From positions 1 to 7,111 of the forward strand of contig JBDRGD010000145.1 in assembly GCA_043818095.1 (NCBI GenBank): a stretch of 7,111 nucleotides of DNA, given 5' to 3'. A program made the position numbers and the translations under genes. Shown here in pieces: positions 1-5,837 of this stretch. The first letter of the stretch is position 1. The number at the start of each line of letters is the position of its first letter. This DNA is from JBDRGD01 sp043818095 (GTDB taxonomy: Bacteria > Chloroflexota > Dehalococcoidia > Dehalococcoidales > RBG-16-60-22). The notes beneath the pieces were generated by a model that saw only the letters and a list, made by a program, of their open reading frames with translations, was not told the DNA's origin and searched no databases.

Positions 1-155
1 GCGATACCTCCGGGCGTATCTTCGCCCTGATGCCCCACCCCGAGCGCCACATCCGCGGCACGCAGCACCCCCGCTGGACGCGGGAGGGGATTAAAGAGCC
101 GGGGGACGGGTTCCAGGTCTTCCTCAACGCGGTCGACTGGGTCAAGAATCTTTAG
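1..155 (+). CDS. purQ: Phosphoribosylformylglycinamidine synthase, glutamine amidotransferase subunit (PurQ), 3' end only
   Basis: Only the last 50 codons are in the window; the reading frame enters at base 3 and ends at TAG 153-155. The visible tail contains GRIFALMPHPERH, the end of a class I glutamine amidotransferase domain. The His and Glu of the PHPE motif (codons at 36-38 and 42-44) would complete the Cys-His-Glu triad, whose Cys lies outside the window. The following QHPRWTR and a terminal FxxFLNAVDWV-like helix fit PurQ-type FGAM synthase subunits. In that family the protein releases ammonia from glutamine for the PurL synthase, making FGAM from FGAR in cytoplasmic de novo purine synthesis. 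An intact tail and normal stop suggest a functional gene. Another class I amidotransferase is possible, because the diagnostic N-terminal half is not visible. No confident terminator follows. Confidence 0.8.
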   Translation, partial: DTSGRIFALMPHPERHIRGTQHPRWTREGIKEPGDGFQVFLNAVDWVKNL

Positions 156-292
156 CGCTTCATTAAACCCGTTCGAAGGGTAAATCTTCCTCAACCCTTG
201 CCTTTATGAAAACAATCTTTTGATTATAAATAACGATAAATTGCTTTTATATGCACCCAGTTTTAAAATGAGGTGAAAGGAGGTAATCACGA
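156..292. other. AT-rich intergenic region before the small zinc-finger gene
   Basis: This 137-bp gap is clearly more AT-rich than the flanking purQ tail and radical SAM gene. It holds a short inverted repeat, AAGGGT (176-181) and ACCCTT (194-199), with a 12-nt loop and no T-run after it, so it is at best a weak purQ terminator. Several AT-rich hexamers around 224-253 could act as -10 boxes, but none pairs with a good -35 at 16-18 bp spacing, so no promoter is called. Confidence 0.5.
276..284 (+). promoter_or_regulatory. Strong ribosome binding site of the zinc-finger ORF
   Basis: AAAGGAGGT is close to the full anti-16S complement. Its GGAGG core ends 9 nt before the ATG at 293. It is the strongest Shine-Dalgarno sequence in the window and the best evidence that this small, unrecognised ORF is translated from this start. 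Confidence 0.85.
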
Positions 293-595
293 ATGAGTGA
301 AAATGGTTATAATTGCCCGATATGTAACGAAAAATTGAATAGAGCAGGAGAACCATTTCGCAGCGTCAGGGCAGTTGCGCAACATGTTGCTTTTAAAATT
401 TATCATTCATCCACAGAACATAAGACATGGGCTTATAGAGAAGCCGGTCAGAAAGAAGTGGATGACCTTCTTGCTAAAGCAAGGACAACGAAAGCAACGA
501 GAGACCTTAATGCCTTAGCGGATTTACTACTCATTCCAGTTGACTATTACTTCAACGGAAAAGCAAAGCCAGGAATAGGGTTTACCAACTCTTAA
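293..595 (+). CDS. Small CxxC/His putative zinc-binding protein of unknown function
   Basis: A 100-residue protein I do not recognise as a named family. The N-terminus has NCPICNE, with Cys8 and Cys11 as a CxxC knuckle. Candidate histidine ligands follow at His31, His38 and His43, giving a C2H2-like pattern with an unusually long 19-residue gap before the first His. Residues 53-80 are predicted helical and rich in Lys, Leu and Ala, and the tail is short and basic. There is no signal peptide or membrane segment, so it is probably cytoplasmic. Zinc binding is inferred from the ligand pattern; nucleic-acid or protein binding is only a guess. G+C is about 41% by hand count against roughly 60% around it, with many AAA, AAT and TTA-type codons, which suggests recent acquisition. 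It converges on the radical SAM gene, with 29 bp between the stop codons. Confidence 0.75.
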   Translation: MSENGYNCPICNEKLNRAGEPFRSVRAVAQHVAFKIYHSSTEHKTWAYREAGQKEVDDLLAKARTTKATRDLNALADLLLIPVDYYFNGKAKPGIGFTNS

Positions 596-624
596 ATATT
601 TAGAGAGGTTACGAGCATTTTCGT

Positions 625-2226
625 TCAGGACTGCGCCGCGCACAGCTCTTCGGCCAGCTTTTCCGGCGGCGTCCCCAGGTCGATAAAGTCCCAGGGCAGG
701 TGCTGGTCGGTGCCCCATGCCCGCGCGTAAAAATCGACGTCCAGTCCGTGCCGGGCGACGGCCCGTTTCCATCCTGACAGGCTGATTTCCGGCATCTCCG
801 CGAGTATCGGCGTGACGTCCGTCCCGCCGCGGGAGAGAATCCCCTGCACCTGGCTCCAGGCCGGGCTTTCGTGCTTCAGCTGGATGCCGAGCGGCGCGAG
901 GCTCCTTTGCAACTGCGCCAGGCGGCGGTTAAGCAGCGGAGTGGGCGTTACCGGCAGCCACTGGAACGGGGTGCCCGCCTTGGGGACGAAGGGAGCGATG
1001 TTCATGGCGAGGCGGGTGCCGCTTTTCTGCCGCAGAACCACCCCCCTGACGGCGGTCATCAGCGCCACGGTGGCCTGGACGTCTTCCTCCGTCTCCCCGG
1101 GCAGGCCGAGCATGAAATAGAGCTTGATTTGCTCGATGCCCTCGGCGGTCGCGGCGGCGATGGTCTCCAGGATTTCCTCCTCGGCAATGTTCTTCTTAAT
1201 GGACCGGCGCAGCCTTAAAGAACCAGCTTCCGGCGCCAGGGTAACCGTGCGGGCGCCGCCCCGGGCAAGCAGAGGGATAATCCGGCGGGAGCGCGACCCT
1301 ATCCGCAGGGAGCTGACCGAAATTTCGGCATTCATATCGAGCAGGTCCTCCAGCAACCCGGGAATTTCCGGGTGGTCGGCGACGGCGGGGCCTACCAGCC
1401 CGATACGGCGGCGGAAACGCAGCCCCTCCCGCGCCTGTGCGACGAGGCGTTCCCGGGAGCGGAAACGCGCCGGTTGGAAGGTGGTGTTCACCAGGCAAAA
1501 GCGGCAGCCGCGCGGACAGCCACGCTCCGCCTCGATGAGGTAGAGATCACCCAGTTCCGTATCCGGGCTGAGGATGGTGGTGTGGGTGGGGAAAGCATCC
1601 AGGTCTGGCAGCCACTGGCGGGTAATCCTGCCGCCGGTAAAACGCTCCGGCACGTAGCAGCCGGGCAGCGCGGACAGGGCATCCAGGAGGTCTTCCTGCC
1701 GGTGCCCCCCGCTTTCCAGGAGGAGGGTCAGCATCGCGGGGAGGATGGCCTCCGCCTCGCCCGGGCAAAGGCAATCGAAGAACGGGGCGAGGGGCATGGG
1801 ATTGGCGGTAATACAGGGCCCTCCCGCGATGACCAGCGGATGGCCCGGCTGGCGCTGGCGACTGTATAGCGGCAAGCCGCTGTCTTTGAGCAGGGATGCC
1901 ACGTGGAAGTAGTCGAGCTCGTAGGAGACGGAGAACGCCACCACGGCGAAATCGGCGAGGGGACGTCCCGATTCCAGGGAGCGGGGAGGCTGTCCCTCCC
2001 ACCCTTCTTCGAGAAAGACCCTTTCGCAGACAATCCGGGGATGGTCGTTCAGCAGGCGGTATATCGCGTGGATACCCAGGTTGGACATGCCCAGGTAATA
2101 GCGGTTGGGATAGACCAGCGCCACGGGCAGCCTGCCGCCCCAGTCCTTGCTGACGGCGCCCTGTTCCCGGGCAAGGTGCTCTCTGGGGCGGAGACTGACT
2201 TTCCGGCTGGCTCTCCCCCGGGACAT
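625..2226 (-). CDS. B12-binding-type radical SAM protein, uncharacterised
   Basis: A 533-residue protein. Residues about 30-165 resemble the N-terminal Rossmann-like region of B12-binding radical SAM enzymes (LVYPNRYYLGMSNLG at 37-51, VIAGGPCITANP at 132-143), but without the DxHxxG motif of classical cobalamin domains. The radical SAM core begins at ERGCPRGCRFC, where Cys237, Cys241 and Cys244 form the CxxxCxxC set that would hold the [4Fe-4S] cluster cleaving S-adenosylmethionine. Later core motifs are visible: APEAGS at 331-336 and KLYFMLGLPGET at 368-379. It resembles the uncharacterised radical SAM families with the 'VGMSNLG' opening. The substrate is unknown; modification of an RNA or protein is a guess from its partner. 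The ATG at 2226 lies 4 nt after the stop of the NYN gene, so translational coupling is likely; no strong separate ribosome site is seen. Confidence 0.9.
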   Translation of the reverse strand: MSRGRASRKVSLRPREHLAREQGAVSKDWGGRLPVALVYPNRYYLGMSNLGIHAIYRLLNDHPRIVCERVFLEEGWEGQPPRSLESGRPLADFAVVAFSVSYELDYFHVASLLKDSGLPLYSRQRQPGHPLVIAGGPCITANPMPLAPFFDCLCPGEAEAILPAMLTLLLESGGHRQEDLLDALSALPGCYVPERFTGGRITRQWLPDLDAFPTHTTILSPDTELGDLYLIEAERGCPRGCRFCLVNTTFQPARFRSRERLVAQAREGLRFRRRIGLVGPAVADHPEIPGLLEDLLDMNAEISVSSLRIGSRSRRIIPLLARGGARTVTLAPEAGSLRLRRSIKKNIAEEEILETIAAATAEGIEQIKLYFMLGLPGETEEDVQATVALMTAVRGVVLRQKSGTRLAMNIAPFVPKAGTPFQWLPVTPTPLLNRRLAQLQRSLAPLGIQLKHESPAWSQVQGILSRGGTDVTPILAEMPEISLSGWKRAVARHGLDVDFYARAWGTDQHLPWDFIDLGTPPEKLAEELCAAQS

Positions 2227-2230
2227 GGGC

Positions 2231-2758
2231 TTATTTCCAGCAGCCCTTGAGCAGTCGGGCGTTGATGGTGATAATCATGTCGGCTACCTGGCGGAGGGGA
2301 CGCGAACCTTCGTTGCCGAAGAGGGACACTTCGACGTGCTTGCCGTTGTCCTTGACCGCCTGGATGGCGCTGACGTAGTCGTTATCCCCGGCGACGAGGA
2401 TGGCGATATCGTAGTTAGTGCGGAAGCCGTGGGTCACCATGTCCGTCGCCAGCTGGACGTCCGTGCCCTTCTCGTAGGGGGGCGTGCCGGGCCAGTTGTT
2501 ATAGACCAGCCGTCCCAGGCGCAGCTCCGTGTAGGGGATGGCGTTCACCCCGGCGAAAAAGGCCTGCTGCGATTTGTAGCGCTCCGGCTCTTCCTTCTGG
2601 CCGACGCGGGCATTGTAATAGTAAATCCGGATAAGCTGCCGCTTGTTCAGCAGCTTGTTGCAGAACTTGCCGATGTCCAGGTCCGTTCTCCCGAAATTCT
2701 TCTTGAGGGAGTGGTAAAGATTGCTCCCGTCGATGAAAATCATGACTCTTTCTGACAT
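2231..2758 (-). CDS. NYN domain (LabA/DUF88-like, PIN-fold) putative ribonuclease
   Basis: A 175-residue single-domain protein. The sequence shows the NYN-family acidic set: FIDGSNL with Asp10 in the first strand, KGTDVQLATDM with Asp100 and Asp106, and VAGDNDYVSAI with Asp125 and Asp127. In this PIN-like fold such residues bind the metal for RNA cleavage. The C-terminal LRQVADMIITI segment matches the usual final helix of LabA/DUF88 proteins, and the length is typical. No signal peptide or membrane segment is present. GAGG lies 6 nt before the ATG and supports this start. It is the first gene of a leftward pair with the radical SAM gene (4-nt gap). Ribonuclease activity is inferred from conserved residues; the RNA target is unknown. 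Confidence 0.92.
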   Translation of the reverse strand: MSERVMIFIDGSNLYHSLKKNFGRTDLDIGKFCNKLLNKRQLIRIYYYNARVGQKEEPERYKSQQAFFAGVNAIPYTELRLGRLVYNNWPGTPPYEKGTDVQLATDMVTHGFRTNYDIAILVAGDNDYVSAIQAVKDNGKHVEVSLFGNEGSRPLRQVADMIITINARLLKGCWK

Positions 2759-2765
2759 TATTGGC

Positions 2766-2779
2766 CTCGAAAATTCGAG
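2766..2779. promoter_or_regulatory. Dyad in the 5' untranslated region of the NYN gene
   Basis: CTCGAA-AA-TTCGAG is a perfect 6-bp inverted repeat with a 2-bp centre. It lies between the TATAAT of the minus-strand promoter and the NYN start codon. As RNA it would fold as a 5-bp stem with a 4-nt loop, and its 3' arm shares GAG with the GAGG ribosome site. It could be a protein operator or a small hairpin limiting ribosome access. The dyad is directly visible; the function is inference. Confidence 0.5.
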
Positions 2780-2792
2780 TTAACTAGCAATT

Positions 2793-2798
2793 ATTATA
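2793..2798 (-). promoter_or_regulatory. -10 element of the NYN/radical SAM operon promoter
   Basis: On the minus strand this reads TATAAT, a perfect sigma-70 -10 box. The predicted start of transcription is near 2786, giving a leader of about 28 nt. The upstream -35 region (about 2816-2822) is a weak match (TCGCTT or TTCGCT), so an activator may help. A TATAAT also reads on the plus strand at 2795-2800, but no gene follows it. Confidence 0.55.
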
Positions 2799-2868
2799 AT
2801 GGTTGCCCGCCGGAAAAGCGAATGTTTTTGTCTATTTTCGATTGTCAGCGCGGAAAAAGTGTATAAAT

Positions 2869-2891
2869 CCGGACCGGGAAATTCGGGCCGG
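2869..2891 (-). terminator. Possible hairpin after the FAD dehydrogenase gene
   Basis: An imperfect stem of CCGG plus CCG paired across a 7-nt loop with one mismatch lies about 40 nt beyond the dehydrogenase stop. On the minus strand it is followed by AT-rich sequence and, 8 nt later, a run of five T. The T-run is not immediately adjacent, so this is a weak terminator candidate only. Confidence 0.3.
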
Positions 2892-2932
2892 CCGTGAGAC
2901 AGGATGGAGTGCGCAGGAAAGCCCCGCGGGAC

Positions 2933-4321
2933 CTACCGGCCCTCCCGCTCCAGAATCGCCTGCGCGGCGACCACCCCGGAAGCGGAAGCCTGCACCAGTC
3001 CGCGACTGAACCCCGCGCCGTCCCCCACCGCGAACAGGTTGCTAATCTCCGTTTCCAGCTGGGGGCTCAACTGCGGGCGGCAGGAGTAGAACTTGACCTC
3101 CACTCCGTACATCAGGGTGCTGTCGGCGGCCACCCCCGGCGCCAGCCGGTCCATCACCTGGAGCATCTCCACCAGGCCGGTCAGGTGGCGGTAAGGCAGC
3201 ACGAAGCTGAGGTCGCCCGGCGTGGCGCTTTTCAATGTGGGTACGCAGAGGCCCTGCGCGATGCGCTCCGGCGTGGAACGCCGCCCCTGCATCAGGTCCC
3301 CGAGGCGCTGCAGCAGCACTCCGCCACTGAGGATGTTCGCCAGGCGGGCGATATACTTGCCGTAAGCGACGGGCTCATGAAACGGCCTGGTGAAATTCGT
3401 GCTGACCAGCAGGGCGAAGTTGGTATTTTCCGTCTTCTTCCGGGCATAGCTGTGCCCGTTCACGGTGATGACGGGGTCGACCCCGCCGGTGGACTCGGTA
3501 ATCACCTCCCCGCCGGGACACATGCAGAAGGTGCGCACCCGGTCATGGAAGGTATGGGTGATGAACTCCAGCTTGACCTCGTAAAGGATATCCGTCAGGG
3601 GCGCCATCACCGCGGCGGGCACCTCCACCCTGACGCCCACGTCGACGGGATTGTTATGCATCGTCAGCCGGAGACTTTCCGCTTCCCGGGAAAGCCACTC
3701 CGCCCCCTCACGTCCCGGCGCCAGCACCAGGTAGCGGCAGAGATACCGCTCCCCGGAATCGGTCTCGACGCCAATGGCCCTGCCGTCCTCAACGATGACC
3801 CGCGCCGCGTTCACTCCCAGACCGAGTTCCAGCCTGGTCAGCAGGAAATCGCGCATCGCTTTGAGCACGGCCTGGCAGTGCTCGGTGCCGAGGTGGCGGA
3901 TGGGCGCCGGCACCATCTGCAGACCCGCCCGCTCCGCCTTTTTCTGTATCGCGGCGGTTTCTTTCCCGGGGTCATAAAGGCGCTTATCCGCCCCGAACCG
4001 GAGGTATGTCTCGTCGACCTGCCGGATTAAGGCTTCCGCCTCGTCACGGGCCAGGTAGTCCTCAAACTGCCCCCCCGTCCGCGTGGACAGCACCAGCTTG
4101 CCGTCGGAGAAAGCGCCGGCGCCGCCCAGCCCGCAGACCAGGTTGCACGGGGAACAGGAGGCACAGTTTTTCCCCTCACGCGCGGGGCACTGGCGCCGGT
4201 CTATGTCTTTGCCCTTCTCCAGCAGGAGGACTTTGAGACCGTCTTTCCGGGTCAGTTCCAAGGCGGCAAAGATACCCGCCGGACCGCCGCCGACAATAAT
4301 AACATCGTATTCCTGGGGCAT
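2933..4321 (-). CDS. FAD-dependent dehydrogenase of the COG2509 family
   Basis: A 462-residue flavoprotein. The N-terminus DVIIVGGGPAGIFAA (6-20) is the dinucleotide-binding GxGxxG motif for the FAD ADP moiety, and LLLEKG at 32-37 ends the second strand. A Cys cluster follows (Cys45, 53, 56, 59, 63) leading into CGLGGAGAFSDGKL, a hallmark of COG2509 proteins. The C-terminal AVGDGAGFSRGLVQASASG (from about residue 431) is the second FAD-contact motif. The length is normal for the family. It is soluble, with no membrane segment. The family is predicted to be an oxidoreductase, but its substrate is not established; the Cys cluster might bind metal, which is inference. GAGGA lies 7 nt before the ATG. 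It has its own promoter and is separated from the NYN gene by 174 bp, so it is probably monocistronic. Confidence 0.93.
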   Translation of the reverse strand: MPQEYDVIIVGGGPAGIFAALELTRKDGLKVLLLEKGKDIDRRQCPAREGKNCASCSPCNLVCGLGGAGAFSDGKLVLSTRTGGQFEDYLARDEAEALIRQVDETYLRFGADKRLYDPGKETAAIQKKAERAGLQMVPAPIRHLGTEHCQAVLKAMRDFLLTRLELGLGVNAARVIVEDGRAIGVETDSGERYLCRYLVLAPGREGAEWLSREAESLRLTMHNNPVDVGVRVEVPAAVMAPLTDILYEVKLEFITHTFHDRVRTFCMCPGGEVITESTGGVDPVITVNGHSYARKKTENTNFALLVSTNFTRPFHEPVAYGKYIARLANILSGGVLLQRLGDLMQGRRSTPERIAQGLCVPTLKSATPGDLSFVLPYRHLTGLVEMLQVMDRLAPGVAADSTLMYGVEVKFYSCRPQLSPQLETEISNLFAVGDGAGFSRGLVQASASGVVAAQAILEREGR

Positions 4322-4337
4322 AATGCTGTCCTCGCGG

Positions 4338-4391
4338 CGGCGTTATCCGGCTGGCCGCACCGCCGCAATATTCTATACCCGGCGTTATCCG
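4338..4391. repeat. 12-bp direct repeat pair flanking the dehydrogenase transcription start
   Basis: CGGCGTTATCCG occurs at 4338-4349 and again at 4380-4391, exactly 42 bp apart, about four helical turns. The first copy is in the predicted leader of the dehydrogenase mRNA; the second sits between its -10 and -35 boxes. The related TATCCGGCGG occurs at 4422-4431 upstream of the -35. The arrangement suggests cooperative repressor sites, though only the repeats themselves are seen. Confidence 0.55.
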
Positions 4392-4398
4392 CCGTCAA
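4370..4398 (-). promoter_or_regulatory. Sigma-70 promoter of the FAD dehydrogenase gene
   Basis: On the minus strand TTGACG (4398 to 4393) and TAGAAT (4375 to 4370) are separated by 17 bp, each one base off consensus. The predicted transcript begins near 4363, leaving a leader of about 42 nt that includes the GAGGA ribosome site. The spacer contains the dyad CGGCG-TTATC-CGCCG (4380-4394), placed where a bound repressor would block polymerase. Confidence 0.75.
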
Positions 4399-4441
4399 GA
4401 CAAGCGGAGGATTCGTTTTTGTATCCGGCGGTTTTTCAATT

Positions 4442-4513
4442 GTCATTGCGAGCGAAGCGAAGCAATCTCATTTAACGGGATTGCCACGGCGGCCGGCGCC
4501 ATCTCGCAATGAA
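4442..4513. repeat. Degenerate copy of a widespread palindromic intergenic repeat
   Basis: The left half reads GTCATTGCGAGCGAAGCGAA then GCAATCTC, a signature I recognise from dispersed repeats found in many bacterial genomes. The outer arms are TCATTGCGAG (4443-4452) and CTCGCAATGA (4503-4512), a perfect 10-bp inverted repeat. The inner arms are GCAATC (4462-4467) and GATTGC (4479-4484). The right-hand counterpart of the GCGAAGCGAA segment has been replaced by a G+C-rich stretch, so the copy is asymmetric. It carries no ORF. The mode of spread is not visible here. Confidence 0.8.
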
Positions 4514-4630
4514 CGTCGATGGCGGTGGAAAAATCGCATGTCAAACCCGGAAATTAATATTGCCGCAAACATATTTCTCACGGGCACACCGGCATTGGAC
4601 AATCCGGCAAAGAATGTGACAAAAAATCTC

Positions 4631-4659
4631 TTGACATATGCCATTTGGCGAATTATAAT
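4631..4659 (+). promoter_or_regulatory. Perfect consensus sigma-70 promoter of the XRE-kinase-regulator operon
   Basis: TTGACA (4631-4636) and TATAAT (4654-4659) are both exact, with a 17-bp spacer. The expected +1, seven bases after the last base of the -10, is position 4666, the A of the ATG of the XRE gene. The spacer contains GCCA-TT-TGGC (4640-4649), a small dyad that could be an operator for the XRE protein itself. So strong a core promoter usually implies repression as the control mode, which fits, but this is inference. Confidence 0.9.
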
Positions 4660-4665
4660 GTTTTT

Positions 4666-5067
4666 ATGAGTGAAGATAATCAGGACCTAGGGAAAATCCT
4701 GAAACAGCAGAGGATAGCCATCCCGCTGACGCTGCAGGAACTGGCACATACCTCCAAGGTATCCTCTTCCCACCTGGGGCGGATTGAGCGGGGAGAGCGT
4801 TTCCCCTCCGCGCGCATTCTCCGGAAAATCGCCGGTCCCCTCGGCTTTGACGAGGATGAGCTTTTCACCCTGGCGGGATTTCTCTCGCCGCAGACCGCCG
4901 GTACGCATGAACACGGCCCCGGCTACAGCGCCCGCCACCTTGACCCCTACGTTGCCCGGATGCTCGCGGAAGAGCCTCCGGAGGTCCAGCGCGCCGTCAT
5001 CGGCATTCTCAGTATGATGAAGAGCATCGCCAAGGGGCTGCAAAAAGGAGACACCCCGTCCGGGTAA
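4666..5067 (+). CDS. XRE-family helix-turn-helix transcriptional regulator
   Basis: A 133-residue protein from the ATG at 4666. Residues about 8-68 form a Cro/C1-type HTH: LGKILKQQR, then LTLQELAHTSKVSSSHLGRIERGERFPSA-like helices, with KIAGPLGFDEDELFTLAG closing the domain. The remaining 65 residues contain LDPYVARMLAEEPPEVQRAVIGIL, a helical tail probably for dimerisation or partner contact, resembling XRE proteins of Dehalococcoidia as I recall them. An upstream in-frame TTG at 4645 would add seven residues, but it lies inside the promoter spacer and would be upstream of the predicted +1, so it is rejected. No Shine-Dalgarno sequence precedes the ATG, which agrees with leaderless translation. 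The kinase gene starts 27 nt after the stop, so this DNA-binding protein is probably co-expressed with a two-component pair and may repress their shared promoter. Confidence 0.9.
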   Translation: MSEDNQDLGKILKQQRIAIPLTLQELAHTSKVSSSHLGRIERGERFPSARILRKIAGPLGFDEDELFTLAGFLSPQTAGTHEHGPGYSARHLDPYVARMLAEEPPEVQRAVIGILSMMKSIAKGLQKGDTPSG

Positions 5068-5094
5068 ATCCGGCAGGATGATTTCAGGATAAAC

Positions 5095-5802
5095 ATGGTA
5101 GAAGAAACCAGAGCAGCGCCGGACCGGGACTGGCTACGCTATCTGGATACGTTACGGCACGAACTGAAAACGCCCCTGACCTCGATTATCGCTGCCGCCG
5201 GACTGCTCGCGGAGGAGCTGGAAACCTCCGAGGCGTCCCACCGGAAACTAATCCAGAACATCATGCATAACGCCACCACCCTGGACAACCGGCTGGGCGA
5301 ATTCTTTGAAATCATCAAAACGGGGGACAAAGGCCTCCAGCTGGAGCTTGCGCCGGTGGACATGAAGTCCCTGCTACAGGGCGTCACCTGGCAGGTCAGC
5401 CCCCTGCTGCAGAGTAAGCACCAGACCCAGGAGCTGCAGATACCGGAGGAACTACCAATCCTCCGTGGGGACGGGAAAAAGCTGGAGCAGGTGGTGCTCA
5501 ACCTCATGACGAACGCCGCCAAGTTCACCCCTCAGGGAGGCGCCATCAAACTGAGCGCCATCATGCGGGATGGGGAGCTGCTTATCAACGTCCAGGACAA
5601 CGGCATCGGTATCTCCGCGGAAGAGCAGACCCGCCTTTTCAAGCCCTACAGCCGGCTGAACGCGGACCGCAGGGAGCAGCCGGGGCTGGGCCTGGGGCTG
5701 GCGCTGGCGAAACAGGTAGTGGAACTCCACAAGGGTAAAATCTGGGTGGAAAGCACCCCGGGCAAGGGGAGCACTTTCACCTTTTCCCTGCCCGTATCAT
5801 AA
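5095..5802 (+). CDS. Soluble sensor-less histidine kinase
   Basis: A 235-residue minimal HisKA-HATPase kinase. The H-box is TLRHELKTPLTSI with His22 as the phosphorylation site, starting almost at the N-terminus. The ATP-binding domain shows the N-box (Asn136 and Asn140 in NLMTNAAKF), G1 (DNGIGIS, Asp168), F-box (LFKPYS, 181-186) and G2 (GLGLGLALAK, 197-206), ending in GSTFTFSLPV. All catalytic motifs are intact. No PAS, GAF, HAMP or transmembrane segment is present, and only about 15 residues precede the H-box region, so there is no recognisable input domain. It must act in the cytoplasm and take its signal from another protein, for example the XRE product. AGGA ends 5 nt before the ATG. The stop is 35 nt before the response regulator, its presumed partner. 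Family-wide the C-terminal half resembles PhoR/VicK-type kinases. Confidence 0.94.
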   Translation: MVEETRAAPDRDWLRYLDTLRHELKTPLTSIIAAAGLLAEELETSEASHRKLIQNIMHNATTLDNRLGEFFEIIKTGDKGLQLELAPVDMKSLLQGVTWQVSPLLQSKHQTQELQIPEELPILRGDGKKLEQVVLNLMTNAAKFTPQGGAIKLSAIMRDGELLINVQDNGIGISAEEQTRLFKPYSRLNADRREQPGLGLGLALAKQVVELHKGKIWVESTPGKGSTFTFSLPVS

Positions 5803-5837
5803 CGCGGACCCGGCAGGTTGATTTGTGAGGAGCGGCG

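Noticed and set aside
203..210. A TTTATGAA octamer upstream of the zinc-finger gene, as in the phased site at 6582-6622
   Set aside because: It is a single copy with no partner at 11-bp spacing in an AT-rich region, so coincidence is the simpler reading.
593..602. 10-bp palindrome TAAATATTTA at the stop codon of the zinc-finger gene
   Set aside because: Short, all A/T, without G+C stem or T-run; it is likely by chance in an AT-rich stretch and is not a terminator.
611..624. ACGA-GCATTT-TCGT hairpin between the convergent stops
   Set aside because: Only a 4-bp stem and no T-run on either strand, too weak to call a terminator.
2147..2755. 202-codon open frame on the plus strand opposite the NYN gene
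   Set aside because: Antisense to a gene with all NYN acidic motifs and a good start; no independent support.
2894..4030. 378-codon open frame on the plus strand across the dehydrogenase gene
   Set aside because: It is antisense to a clearly recognised FAD protein, its product is low in complexity and rich in His, Arg, Pro and Gly, and it shows no family motif. Long shadow frames are expected in G+C-rich DNA.
4594..4603. ATTG-GA-CAAT inverted repeat upstream of the XRE promoter
   Set aside because: Only 4-bp arms about 30 bp above the -35, with no second copy nearby; not distinguishable from chance.
4645..4665. TTG-initiated extension of the XRE protein
   Set aside because: The TTG lies in the spacer of a perfect promoter, upstream of the predicted +1, and has no ribosome site; the ATG at 4666 is preferred.
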